The notes beneath the pieces are model-generated. The model had not been told where the DNA came from and made no database searches. It saw nothing but the letters and a program-made list of their open reading frames with translations. A DNA stretch of 64,000 bases, from the NCBI GenBank assembly GCA_016713085.1, contig JADJPV010000001.1:2377001-2441000 (forward strand), in the 5' to 3' direction. This document shows, piece by piece, positions 9,646-18,526 of this stretch. Origin of the DNA: Chitinophagaceae bacterium. Lineage in GTDB: Bacteria > Bacteroidota > Bacteroidia > Chitinophagales > Chitinophagaceae. Positions within the stretch are counted from its first letter, which is position 1; each line of letters begins with the position of its first letter. The position numbers were made by a program, and so were the translations under genes.

Positions 9646-10806
9646 TTACAACACCGGATGCCGCTTAAATTCTTTCGTTCTGTCGAAGATGTAACGGTAG
9701 GTAATTAATTTCCGGCTGATATGTGTGCCGAGGCTGGCCGCCACATTCATCATCTTTGGATTAAAGTCGCCGATCCACTGCATTTCATAATCATCATAGA
9801 GCATGGGTTCCTGGATCACTTTTGCTGCTTCCATAATCATAAATGCATCCACCCCTTTTCGTTGAAACTCCGGAACAATCCCAAAAATAATTCCGGTGAA
9901 TTTTTTATTACGTTTGGTTGCTTTCACCCAAATGAATTTCAGCTTTCCCCACATGTCGAGTTTGCCATTGAGATGTTTGAACCATTGATTGAGATCGGGC
10001 ATGTTTAACCAGATGGCAATGGGCTCATCTTTATAATAGGTAAACCAGCTGATGCGTTCATCCATCACCGGCTTCATAGCATTGAACATGCGGATGGCCG
10101 TTTTTTCTTCCATCTGTTTCAGCCCTGCATGCCCGGCCCATGCTTTATTATAAACTGTTGCAAAGTCCCTGGCGAATTTTTCCAGCTCATTCATGTTGGT
10201 ATGAACGGCTTTGTAATTTGGATCTTTTGACAATTCATCATGATGCCTGTAGAATCTTTCTTCGAGTTTATCTTTTACTTTCAGCGAATAACAATACTGG
10301 TTAAAGAAAATTTTGAAGCCGTAGTTTTCAAATAACTGCTGATAATAAGGAAGGTTGTAGTTCATGCAATACAAAGGTTGCTGAAAACCTTCTACCTGTA
10401 ATCCCCACCAGCGGTCACGTTCACCAAAATTGATAGGCCCATCCATTGCTTCTATGCCTTTGCTTTGCAGCCATTGTTTAGCTGTATCAAATAAAAGATT
10501 GGCTGCGGTTTGATCCTTAATACACTCAAAAAAACCCATGCCGCCAACTGGAAACTCATCATCTTCGGTTTTGTACCTGCTGTTCACAAATGCAGCCACA
10601 CGGCCAATAAGTTTACCTTCATCTGATTGTAAGATCCAGCGTACAATTTCACCATGCCGGAATGCTTTGTTCTTTTCCGGATCGAATACCTGTATAATAT
10701 CCTTGTCCAGCGGACGGATCCAGTTGGCATCCTGTTTATATATATTCACAGCTACCTGTAAAAAGTCTTTTTCTGTTTGCTTAGTGCTGACCTGTTCAAT
10801 TTTCAT
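9646..10806 (-). CDS. GNAT-like acyltransferase family protein
   Basis: The 386-residue protein starts with MKIEQVSTKQTEKDFLQVA and contains IRPLDKDIIQVFDPEKN in its N-terminal part. Near residues 305-330 IIFGIVPEFQRKGVDAFMIM fits motif A of GNAT acetyltransferases (Q-R-K-G-V/A), where acetyl-CoA pyrophosphate binds. The segment AMDGPINFGERDRWWGLQVEGF near 120-140 is conserved in this soluble Bacteroidota family. No signal peptide or membrane segment is present. It is monocistronic and divergent from the barrel gene at 10957. The substrate is unknown; the acyltransferase label rests on the motif A match. Confidence 0.6.
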   Translation of the reverse strand: MKIEQVSTKQTEKDFLQVAVNIYKQDANWIRPLDKDIIQVFDPEKNKAFRHGEIVRWILQSDEGKLIGRVAAFVNSRYKTEDDEFPVGGMGFFECIKDQTAANLLFDTAKQWLQSKGIEAMDGPINFGERDRWWGLQVEGFQQPLYCMNYNLPYYQQLFENYGFKIFFNQYCYSLKVKDKLEERFYRHHDELSKDPNYKAVHTNMNELEKFARDFATVYNKAWAGHAGLKQMEEKTAIRMFNAMKPVMDERISWFTYYKDEPIAIWLNMPDLNQWFKHLNGKLDMWGKLKFIWVKATKRNKKFTGIIFGIVPEFQRKGVDAFMIMEAAKVIQEPMLYDDYEMQWIGDFNPKMMNVAASLGTHISRKLITYRYIFDRTKEFKRHPVL

Positions 10807-10914
10807 GGAATTCTTCTCAGGAAATTTATTTCACGAAAATAGTCAGAGTTTTCTTTAACATAACCTATACTTTAAATTATGATTCTTTTTTAATACGGGT
10901 AATTGCAACACACT

Positions 10915-10922
10915 TACTTTTG
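10915..10922 (+). promoter_or_regulatory. Candidate Bacteroidota promoter (-7 box)
   Basis: TACTTTTG matches the Bacteroidota -7 consensus TAnnTTTG and lies 34 bases before the ATG of the outer-membrane protein gene. The upstream -33 element is weak. Confidence 0.4.
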
Positions 10923-10956
10923 AACTGTCCGGTAAACCATCTATAAACTAACTCTT

Positions 10957-12366
10957 ATGACCCTCAGATTTACCCTAACCATTTTAATTGCCTGCATTTT
11001 TACAGTTAATCAAACAAGCGCACAGGATTCTTCTTTCCAGTTAAAGGATTATAAATTCCGCACCCCGGGTGTAAGGGGATTGGAATTGGATATTAATCTC
11101 AGCGGGGGAGTATTAGATTCAAAAGTTGCTAACTCAAATGATATACATTACCGTTCATTCAATTCAAACCCTTCTTTAGATTATTTCAGAATCATCAGCA
11201 CAGATAAACGGCAGAATACTTCAAATTTCAGTTTGAACCCATCGTACAGTTCAAAATTCAACAGTACTGATTTAACGGGAACAAAAACCAGGGCTGCCAA
11301 TCTATTTGGCAGATGGAGCAGAATGGATCGTTTCTTTTTTAAAAAGAATACATTTTTTGAAATTGGAAATGAGTTCAATACATATGGAAATAGTAACCGC
11401 CAATTTGGTGGAAGTATTTTTTCAAACAGCGGGAGAATAAATTTTCAGGATCAGCTTTCAGTTGGAGTTGGCAAAGGCAGGTTAGAAAATGTACAGGATG
11501 CACAGATGGCTATGTTTATAGTTAATGATCTTAAAAAAATGAATTTACTGGATCAGGATATTTCAGCTGAAAAAATGAACGAACTGGCCATGTTGATTAC
11601 AGGGATTAATAACCGCCGTGTATTTGACAGCAGGAGACGCCGCATTTATGAACTCACAAAAATTGATTCTTTCTTTCAGGCAAATAATTTCGTGAAGCAT
11701 TCCTCCATTGCCTATTTCACTGCTGTTAATGATAATTGGGCATTTGCTTTTAATCCCGGCAGGCAGGCCGGAACGATTTATTATTTCAGAGTAAGGCCAT
11801 CAGTAAGATGGGAGCATAGTAAAATTGAACAGAACAATCCATCAAGTACTTATAAGGGAAGCGACAGATCATTTACATATGGGTATGAACCTGTAATAGG
11901 TATTGAAAAACAAAAACCGGTTAATTTATTCTGGCAAAAAAGTATGGGGGCATCTTTAGTTTTTGTTCAGGAATGGAGAAGATTCAAATCTGAGGTTCAA
12001 AATGGCAACAACCCTCCGCAGCAACCCTTTTTAAACAACACAACCCGCTCAGAATTATTGATGATTGCCTTTTATTCTGTCGGGTATTATCCCAGTAACC
12101 GAACAATGATTACTGGAACGTTCAATATTCTACCGGAATATATGTTCAGTAATTTTTTTGATCAATCACTGGGCTTTGCAATAACTCCGGGTATAAATGT
12201 TTCAGCCAGTTACTTTGTCAGTTTCAGAACCAGGCTAAGCTTGTATGCAGGGGCTTCCTGGCGGTACTACGATCCCGGAAAGGTATCATCAACACCATAT
12301 GTATATTACTCCCGTTCTGCTTTAAATGCAAACATCAATATCGGGTTTAGCCATATCCTGTTTTAA
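10957..12366 (+). CDS. Outer-membrane beta-barrel-like protein, function unknown
   Basis: The 469-residue protein has a signal peptide (about 1-23, ending NQTSAQ) and long stretches of alternating polar and aromatic residues, typical of outer-membrane strands (for example NPSLDYFRIISTDKRQ and SFTYGYEPVIGIEKQ). A soluble helical segment near residues 185-240 (DLKKMNLLDQDISAEKMNELA) interrupts the strands. The last residues (NANINIGFSHILF) end in Phe, as in proteins recognised by the BAM machinery. I do not recognise a named family. It stands alone between a divergent gene and glpK, 29 bases before the latter. Confidence 0.7.
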   Translation: MTLRFTLTILIACIFTVNQTSAQDSSFQLKDYKFRTPGVRGLELDINLSGGVLDSKVANSNDIHYRSFNSNPSLDYFRIISTDKRQNTSNFSLNPSYSSKFNSTDLTGTKTRAANLFGRWSRMDRFFFKKNTFFEIGNEFNTYGNSNRQFGGSIFSNSGRINFQDQLSVGVGKGRLENVQDAQMAMFIVNDLKKMNLLDQDISAEKMNELAMLITGINNRRVFDSRRRRIYELTKIDSFFQANNFVKHSSIAYFTAVNDNWAFAFNPGRQAGTIYYFRVRPSVRWEHSKIEQNNPSSTYKGSDRSFTYGYEPVIGIEKQKPVNLFWQKSMGASLVFVQEWRRFKSEVQNGNNPPQQPFLNNTTRSELLMIAFYSVGYYPSNRTMITGTFNILPEYMFSNFFDQSLGFAITPGINVSASYFVSFRTRLSLYAGASWRYYDPGKVSSTPYVYYSRSALNANINIGFSHILF

Positions 12367-12395
12367 GTAAGTTTTTTCAATATCTTGTATGTGTT

Positions 12396-13880
12396 ATGAA
12401 GAAATACATACTTGCACTCGACCAGGGAACCACCAGCAGCCGTGCCATTGTGTTTGATCACGAAGGAACAATTGTTTCCGTTGCACAAAAAGAGTTTACA
12501 CAAATTTTTCCGCAGCCGGGCTGGGTGGAGCATGATCCCGAAGAAATCTGGAGTACACAATTGGGTGTTGCCGCAGAAGCGATCACTCATGCCGGGCTAA
12601 CAACAGAAAATATTCATGCCATTGGTATTACCAATCAGCGGGAAACAACCATTGTGTGGGATCGGAACACAGGCAAGCCAATTTACAATGCCATCGTTTG
12701 GCAGGACAGAAGAACTGCTGATTTCTGTGATGAGTTAAAACGGAAGAACCTGCATATTCTTATTCAGCAACGTACAGGTTTGGTGGTGGATGCGTATTTC
12801 AGTGCATCAAAAGTGAAATGGATTTTAGACAATGTGGAAGGCGCAAGAACAAGAGCAGAAAAAGGTGAACTCTGTTTTGGTACAGTTGATACCTGGCTGC
12901 TCTGGAATTTAACCAAAGGACAGGTGCATGCAACAGATGTAAGCAATGCAAGCCGCACCATGCTCATGAATTTGCAAACATTGCAATGGGATGGTGAACT
13001 GGAAAAGATTTTCAATATACCCGGTAATATGCTGCCGCAAATCCGCAGTAGCAGCGAAGTATATGGCAAAACACAAAACATTCTTACGGCAGTTAATATT
13101 CCAATTGCCGGTATTGCCGGCGATCAGCAAAGTGCCTTGTTCGGACAAATGTGTACGCATCCCGGCATGGTAAAAAATACCTACGGCACAGGATGTTTTA
13201 TGCTGATGAATACAGGAGAGAAAGCAGTGATCTCCCGCAATAATTTATTAACGACAGTGGCATGGAAGATCAATGGCAAAACAGAATATGCACTGGAAGG
13301 TTCTGTATTTATTGCCGGTGCAGTGGTACAATGGTTAAGAGACGGATTGGGCATCATCCGTTCATCAACTGATATTGAACCATTAGCTGCAAAAGTAAAA
13401 GACAGTGATGGTGTGTATGTTGTGCCGGCCTTTACAGGTTTAGGTGCTCCTTACTGGAACCAGCATGCAAGAGGAACGATTGTCGGAATTACAAGAGGAA
13501 CAACCGCTGCGCATATTGCCAAAGCAGCATTGGATAGCATTGCTTATCAAACCGCTGATGTATTAAAAGCCATGGAAGCCGATTCAGGAATTGAAATTAA
13601 AGAACTGAGGGTTGATGGTGGAGCTACTGTTAATAATTTATTGATGCAGTTCCAGAGCGATCTGCTCAATACAGCGGTTGTTCGTCCACGTATTACGGAA
13701 ACAACGGCATTGGGAGCCGCTTATCTTGCCGGACTGGCAACCGGTTACTGGAGCAGTATTGATGAAATTCAGCAGCAATGGCAGATTGAACGGAAATTTG
13801 TTTCAGGCATGGAAGAGGAGAAAAGGCAAAGCCTCAGCAGCGGCTGGGCAAAGGCGGTGAAAGCAGCGATGAGTTATTAG
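12396..13880 (+). CDS. glpK: Glycerol kinase
   Basis: The 494-residue protein matches glycerol kinase, which phosphorylates glycerol to glycerol 3-phosphate in the cytoplasm. The FGGY-family phosphate motif YILALDQGTTSSRAIVFD is at residues 3-20, PGWVEHDPEEIW near 46-57, the glycerol-binding NQRETT and WQDRRT follow at about 80-110, and the C-terminal ATP-site motif ELRVDGGATVNNLLMQFQ lies near 405-422. Length is normal. It is the first gene of a glpK-glpD-glpF series on the plus strand. No frameshift is present here, unlike in several neighbours. Confidence 0.97.
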   Translation: MKKYILALDQGTTSSRAIVFDHEGTIVSVAQKEFTQIFPQPGWVEHDPEEIWSTQLGVAAEAITHAGLTTENIHAIGITNQRETTIVWDRNTGKPIYNAIVWQDRRTADFCDELKRKNLHILIQQRTGLVVDAYFSASKVKWILDNVEGARTRAEKGELCFGTVDTWLLWNLTKGQVHATDVSNASRTMLMNLQTLQWDGELEKIFNIPGNMLPQIRSSSEVYGKTQNILTAVNIPIAGIAGDQQSALFGQMCTHPGMVKNTYGTGCFMLMNTGEKAVISRNNLLTTVAWKINGKTEYALEGSVFIAGAVVQWLRDGLGIIRSSTDIEPLAAKVKDSDGVYVVPAFTGLGAPYWNQHARGTIVGITRGTTAAHIAKAALDSIAYQTADVLKAMEADSGIEIKELRVDGGATVNNLLMQFQSDLLNTAVVRPRITETTALGAAYLAGLATGYWSSIDEIQQQWQIERKFVSGMEEEKRQSLSSGWAKAVKAAMSY

Positions 13881-13887
13881 GAGTTTG

Positions 13888-13991
13888 CAGTTTGTAGTTT
13901 GGCAGTTGAGCCTCCAAACGTCAAACTCTTTCATTAATATTGCAGTCGTTCTGATTCAAACTATGAACTATAAACTAAAAACTACAAACTG
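13888..13991. repeat. Inverted repeat between glpK and glpD
   Basis: CAGTTTGTAGTTT at 13888-13900 is the exact reverse complement of AAACTACAAACTG at 13979-13991. The right arm is preceded by related words (AACTATAAACTAAAAACTAC), and a close relative (AACTATAAACTACAAAC) recurs at about 15650 before glpF. The right arm covers the apparent glpD start codon. Confidence 0.7.
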
Positions 13992-15539
13992 AACAGATCT
14001 CAACAGATACAGCAATTAAAAACAACCAACCACTGGGATATCATTATCATTGGTGGTGGTGCAACCGGCCTTGGTGCCGCAGTTGATTCTGCAGCCCGTG
14101 GTTATAAAACCTTGTTAGTCGAGCAGCATGATTTTGGAAAAGGCACATCCAGCCGTTCAACCAAACTGGTGCATGGTGGTGTAAGATATCTGCAGCAGGG
14201 AAATTTTCGACTGGTAAGAGATGCCCTGCGTGAAAGAGGTTTGCTGCTGAAAAATGCTCCGCATATTGCACATCCGCTCAAACTGGTTTTACCTGCTTAC
14301 CGCTGGTGGGAGAAATTATATTATGGGCTTGGTTTGAAAGTGTATAATTTTTTATCGGCCAAACTGAGTTTGGGAGGAACAGAAATGTTATCCATCAAAA
14401 AAACGCAGGAATACATTAAAGGACTGGATGGAAAAAAACTCAGCGGCGGTGTTTCTTATTACGATGGACAGTTTGATGATGCAAGACTTTGTGTGTCGCT
14501 TGCGTTAACAGCGGGTGATGTAAGTGCAACGGTATTGAATCATTGTAAAGTAACCAGCCTTATTCACGAACTGGAAAAAGTGAAGGGTGTAATGATTGAA
14601 GATGCATTGGATGGTAAAGTGTATGAAGCAAGAGGAACCATCGTCATCAATGCAACAGGTGTGTTTGTAGATGAAATTTTAAAGATGGATGATGATGCGT
14701 TGTTAAAAACCGTTTCACCATCGCAGGGAATTCATATTGTGGTTGATAAAAAATTCTTTCCCGGCGAACAGGCTCTGTTTATTCCACGTACCGATGATGG
14801 GCGTGTATTGTTTGCAGTTCCATTTCATGATAAAGTAATTATAGGTACAACAGATACAAGTGTTGAAAATGCAAGTGCCGAACCTGTTGCATTGGAGGAA
14901 GAAGTAACCTTTGTGATCAATCACTTCAACCGCTATGTACATACAGGATTGCAACGCAGCGATATTAAAAGTGTGTTTGCCGGATTGCGTCCATTGGTAA
15001 AAGTGCCGGGTAAAAAGAAAACGGCTTTACTTCCCCGTGATCATACCATCTGGGTTTCAAAAGGTGGCATGGTGAATATCAGCGGAGGTAAATGGACAAC
15101 GTACAGAAAGATGGCGCAGGAAGTAATTTTGAAAGCTCACTATACAGGTGGGTTGGCTTATACCCGTTGTCAAACGGAAACCATGAAACTGCATGGCTGG
15201 ATGAAGAAAGTTGATTTTAATAATCCTTTATATTATTACGGAAGTGATGCAGCAGCCATCCGTTATTTACAGGGCCAGGGTTATTCTCAATTGATTCATT
15301 CCGAACTTCCTTACACCGTTGCTGAAGTGGCATGGGCCGTATTAAATGAAATGGCGATGACGGTGGAAGATGTTTTGGCAAGACGTACAAGAGCTTTGTT
15401 TCTTGATGCAAAAGCCGCCATTGAAGCAGCGCCATTGGTTGCTGATATCATGATGAAGGAAATGAATAAAGATGAAGCATGGAAACAACAGCAGCTGAAA
15501 GAATTTAATGAAGTGGCGGAAGGGTATTTGTTGAAGTGA
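13989..15539 (+). CDS. glpD: Glycerol-3-phosphate dehydrogenase (FAD-dependent)
   Basis: GlpD oxidises glycerol 3-phosphate to dihydroxyacetone phosphate and passes electrons to quinone at the membrane. The dinucleotide motif DIIIIGGGATGLGAAVDSAARG is encoded at about 14037-14102, so any start after it is wrong. Upstream the frame stays open to a stop near 13968 but has no ATG, GTG or TTG; the best start is CTG at 13989, giving NRSQQIQQLKTTNHWD before the FAD motif, or the true start has been altered. Later motifs include GTSSRSTKLVHGGVRYLQ and the C-terminal DUF-type cap domain. About 516 residues, a normal length. It sits between glpK and glpF. Confidence 0.93.
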   Translation: MNRSQQIQQLKTTNHWDIIIIGGGATGLGAAVDSAARGYKTLLVEQHDFGKGTSSRSTKLVHGGVRYLQQGNFRLVRDALRERGLLLKNAPHIAHPLKLVLPAYRWWEKLYYGLGLKVYNFLSAKLSLGGTEMLSIKKTQEYIKGLDGKKLSGGVSYYDGQFDDARLCVSLALTAGDVSATVLNHCKVTSLIHELEKVKGVMIEDALDGKVYEARGTIVINATGVFVDEILKMDDDALLKTVSPSQGIHIVVDKKFFPGEQALFIPRTDDGRVLFAVPFHDKVIIGTTDTSVENASAEPVALEEEVTFVINHFNRYVHTGLQRSDIKSVFAGLRPLVKVPGKKKTALLPRDHTIWVSKGGMVNISGGKWTTYRKMAQEVILKAHYTGGLAYTRCQTETMKLHGWMKKVDFNNPLYYYGSDAAAIRYLQGQGYSQLIHSELPYTVAEVAWAVLNEMAMTVEDVLARRTRALFLDAKAAIEAAPLVADIMMKEMNKDEAWKQQQLKEFNEVAEGYLLK

Positions 15540-15567
15540 GGAAATGTGTGATGTAAGATGTACGCAA

Positions 15568-15610
15568 CGTCAGACGCCCCCGTCGGACGGGATAGAAAGG
15601 TTGTCTGACG
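15568..15610. repeat. Nested palindromic (REP-like) element before glpF
   Basis: CGTCAGAC (15568-15575) pairs with GTCTGACG (15603-15610); inside lies the perfect hairpin CCCGTC-G-GACGGG (15579-15591). It is GC-rich in AT-rich surroundings and has no T tail, so it looks like a REP-type element more than a terminator. Confidence 0.6.
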
Positions 15611-15680
15611 AATGAGTAATGAAAAAGCTGATTGCAGGTATAACAGCCAACTATAAACTACAAACCAAAACGACTGCCAT

Positions 15681-16390
15681 ATGACTCCTTTCCTCGCTGA
15701 ATTTATCGGCACTATGTTTATTATCCTGTTGGGTAATGGTGTTGTTGCCAATGTACTGCTTGCAAAATCAAAAGGTAATAATGGTGGATGGATTGTCATC
15801 ACCTTTGGCTGGGCCATTGGGGTTTTTGTTGGTGTGTACAGTAGTGCTTCAATCAGTGGAGCACATTTAAATCCTGCCATTACTATTGCTTTGGCAGCTG
15901 TTGGAAAATTTGACTGGGCTAATGTTCCTCTTTACATTCTTGCACAATTACTGGGAGCCATGACAGGTTCTTTGTTGATGTGGCTCGCTTACAAAAACAT
16001 TTTGATGAAGTAAATGATGCAGATGCCATGCTGGCGATTTTCTGTACCGGTCCTGCCATTAAAAGTCCATTCTTTAATGTGTTAACTGAAGTGATCGGAA
16101 CATTTGCATTGATGCTGGGTGTGTTATTTATTGCGGCACCGCAAAACAGTCTGGGTGCTTTGGATGCATTACCTGTTGCTTTACTCGTGTTGGGTCTTGG
16201 TTTGAGTTTGGGCGGACCAACCGGCTATGCCATCAATCCTGCAAGAGATCTTGGTCCACGGTTGATGCATTTTATTCTTCCTATAAAGCATAAGCGTAAC
16301 AGCGATTGGGGTTACAGCTGGGTGCCGATTGTCGGGCCAATTATTGGGGCGCTGATAGCTGTTGGCGTTTGGTCGCTGATCAACAACTAA
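15681..16390 (+). CDS. glpF: MIP-family aquaporin / glycerol facilitator, one frameshift
   Basis: The protein has six membrane helices and both channel NPA boxes: GAHLNPAITIALA in the first half and GYAINPARDLGPRL in the second, the latter typical of glycerol-conducting members (with the Asp after NPAR). The frame breaks at 15990-15996, where CTTACAAAAACATTTTGATG gives a stop; one added A (a run of six instead of five) yields AYKKHFDEVNDADAML and joins the halves into about 237 residues. It follows glpK and glpD, so it likely supplies glycerol. The break is at a homopolymer, which fits a sequencing error. Confidence 0.9.
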
Positions 16391-16394
16391 TTTA

Positions 16395-17473
16395 TTAACC
16401 CTGTGCTTCTGTTTTCAAGTAATATTTCTTTCTGAACCAGAAAGCAAGATTCACCAATGCAATCAATGCCGGCACTTCTACCAATGGACCAATCACTCCG
16501 GCAAATGCCTCACCGCTGTTGATGCCAAATACACCAATGGCGACTGCAATGGCTAGCTCAAAATTATTTCCTGTTGCAGTAAAGGCAACGGATGTTGCTC
16601 TTGAATAATCAGCACCGAATGATTTGCCGACAAAGAAACTTACCACAAACATGATGGCAAAGTAAATCACTAAAGGAAGAGCAATCCGTAAAACATCAAA
16701 TGGTATCTGCACAATCAGTTCACCTTTTAAGCTGAACATGATGACAATGGTAAACAGCAGTGCAATTAATGTAATAAGAGAGATTAATGCAACGAACTTA
16801 TGATGAAACCATTCTTCACCTTTTAATCTGATGAGTGCATACCGACTGATAACACCGGCAGCAAACGGAATCCCCAAATAGATACCAACGCTTTTTGCAA
16901 TTTCAGCAATGGTAATATCAACTGCTAATCCTTTCAAACCAAACAGAGGAGGCAGCAGGGTTATAAACACATACGCATACACACTGAAAAACAACACTTG
17001 GAAAATACTGTTCAATGCAACAAGACCTGCGGCATATTCACGGTTGCCTTCGGCGAGTTCATTCCAAACCACCACCATGGCAATGCAACGTGCAAGACCG
17101 ATGAGGATCACACCGATCATATATTCAGGATAGCCTCTTAAAAAGGTAATGGCTAATACAAACATCAGGATGGGTCCAATCACCCAGTTCAACAGCAACG
17201 AAGCAGTGAGCACTTTTACATTGGTAAATACTTCACCCATTTTTCATAACGTACTTTGGCGAGTGGGGGATACATCATTAAGATTAATCCAACCGCCAAA
17301 GGAATATTGGTTGTGCCTGATGAAAATGAGTTGATGAGTTTTGATGAAGAAGGAAAAAAATAACCAATGGCTACACCAATCGCCATTGCCAGGAAGATCC
17401 ATAAAGTTAGATACCTGTCTAAGAAGCTTAATTTTTTCCGTTCATGTGCAGGGGCACAATTGTTTGCACTCAT
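16395..17473 (-). CDS. arsB: ACR3-family arsenite efflux transporter, one frameshift
   Basis: ACR3 (BART superfamily) transporters extrude arsenite using the proton gradient through about ten membrane helices. The N-terminal part (SFLDRYLTLWIFLAMAIGVAIGYFFP, then GLILMMYPPLAKVRYEK) is at 17473-17240, the rest (NWVIGPILMFVLA, then ARCIAMVVVWNELAEGN with the essential Cys) at 17228-16395. The frame breaks at an A run at about 17230-17240; six A instead of five joins YEK to MGEVFTNVKV. About 359 residues when repaired. It is the last gene of arsR-arsC-acr3, 9 bases after the arsC-like gene. Confidence 0.92.
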
Positions 17474-17482
17474 TGATTGAAT

Positions 17483-18100
17483 TTAGTTGTCAGTAAGTTT
17501 TGAGAAAACGTATAAGCATTCCATGGCTATCTGGTTGCTGCGCTCTGTATATTTTTCATCCTGAAGAACAGTATTGTCAAATGCTTTCGGATCATTGTAA
17601 GTTGTACCGATCCGAAGTTCACAGCCGGGTATGAACGGACAGTTTTCTTCTGCATCAGAGCAGGTCATGATGGCTGCAAAATTCTGTGAAGGATTTTCTG
17701 CATCATTATATAGTTTGGAAAAACAGGTAGTGAAACTGTTTTCAGAAAAGTACACTTCGTAAAGAGGGTTCTTGCTTTCACTTGTTTTCTTCACTTCAAA
17801 TCCGGCAACTGCAAGTGCTTTGATTGCATTGGGATTAAAAGCCGTGGCCTCTGTACCTCCCGAAAATGTTTTAATATTTTCTATACCGTAATAGGCTGCG
17901 GCAACAGCTGCCCACACCTGGCCAAGATGACTCCTGCGTGAATTATGTGTACACACATACACAAGGTTGGCTGTTTCTTTGTTAACGGTCTTACCTTTTA
18001 TATAGGATGAAATTTTTTCTAAGAGTATTTTCCGCTCTGCCGGTATTTCGCCAAAGTTTTTGACCAGTGCGCTGCAGCGTTGTTGTATCAGATCGTACAT
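17483..18100 (-). CDS. Arsenate reductase-like low-molecular-weight tyrosine phosphatase family protein
   Basis: The 205-residue protein carries LVYVCTHNSRRSHLGQVWA (about residues 47-65), a CxxNSxRS phosphate loop like that of thioredoxin-linked ArsC and LMW tyrosine phosphatases, and further Cys residues (near 125, 147 and 154, in FTTCF, MTCSDAEENCP) that could take part in the thiol relay. It has an N-terminal helical extension of about 40 residues compared with short ArsC. It probably reduces arsenate to arsenite for export by the neighbouring ACR3. It lies 43 bases after arsR. Confidence 0.85.
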   Translation of the reverse strand: MYDLIQQRCSALVKNFGEIPAERKILLEKISSYIKGKTVNKETANLVYVCTHNSRRSHLGQVWAAVAAAYYGIENIKTFSGGTEATAFNPNAIKALAVAGFEVKKTSESKNPLYEVYFSENSFTTCFSKLYNDAENPSQNFAAIMTCSDAEENCPFIPGCELRIGTTYNDPKAFDNTVLQDEKYTERSNQIAMECLYVFSKLTDN

Positions 18101-18143
18101 ATATTTCTTAATTAGTAGAATTTACAGTTGAATGTTATCAGTG

Positions 18144-18476
18144 TCAGCAGCATTTCTCTTTTAATGGCTGAAACGCCGAAAAGAAACCCTGCAACTGGGA
18201 TTCAGCTTTTTTCCATTCTTTTTCATCAATACAATAACACACTTTTTTTCCTTCTATATCGCCTTTAATCAGACCTGCTGCTTTTAATTCCTTTAAATGC
18301 TGTGATACGGTGCTTTGTGAAAGGGGGAGTTCCTCTACGATGTCGCCACAAATACAGGCCTGTTTTTTAATGAGCAGGTGCATAATGGCAACCCTTGCCG
18401 GATGCGAAAGAGCCTTTGCGTATTTTGCAATGCGGTTATCTTTTACTGAAAATTCATCCGCCTTTGTTGCTCCCAT
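18144..18476 (-). CDS. arsR: ArsR/SmtB-family metalloregulator
   Basis: The 110-residue protein is a winged-helix repressor: AKYAKALSHPARVAIMHLL near 18-36, the recognition helix LSQSTVSQHLKELKAAGLI near 62-80, and a C-terminal CC pair. Two closely placed Cys in KKQACICGDIV (around residues 40-42, helix alpha-3) fit an arsenite site of the CxC type, with the terminal CC as possible additional ligands. An operator-like palindrome lies 12 bases upstream of its start (18489-18504). It heads arsR-arsC-acr3 and would derepress it on arsenite binding. Confidence 0.92.
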   Translation of the reverse strand: MGATKADEFSVKDNRIAKYAKALSHPARVAIMHLLIKKQACICGDIVEELPLSQSTVSQHLKELKAAGLIKGDIEGKKVCYCIDEKEWKKAESQLQGFFSAFQPLKEKCC

Positions 18477-18488
18477 TTAATTTATTTA

Positions 18489-18504
18489 ATCGCAATATTA
18501 CGAT
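18489..18504. promoter_or_regulatory. Probable ArsR operator 1
   Basis: ATCGCAATATTACGAT is an interrupted palindrome (AATCG/CGATT with flanks) just upstream of arsR. The second arsR at 22419 has ATCGCAAATGAACGAT at the same kind of position, identical at both ends, so the two are probably read by the same or sister repressors. Confidence 0.7.
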
Positions 18505-18526
18505 TTTAATTGAAAACGGGAGTGGC

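Noticed and set aside
14112..15539. glpD starting at TTG 14112
   Set aside because: It would remove the FAD-binding GGGATGLG motif encoded just upstream in the same frame.
15985..16000. Programmed ribosomal frameshifting in glpF, acr3, arsF or nifJ
   Set aside because: No slippery heptamer with a downstream pseudoknot is evident, and the shifts occur in unrelated genes; base-call error is simpler.
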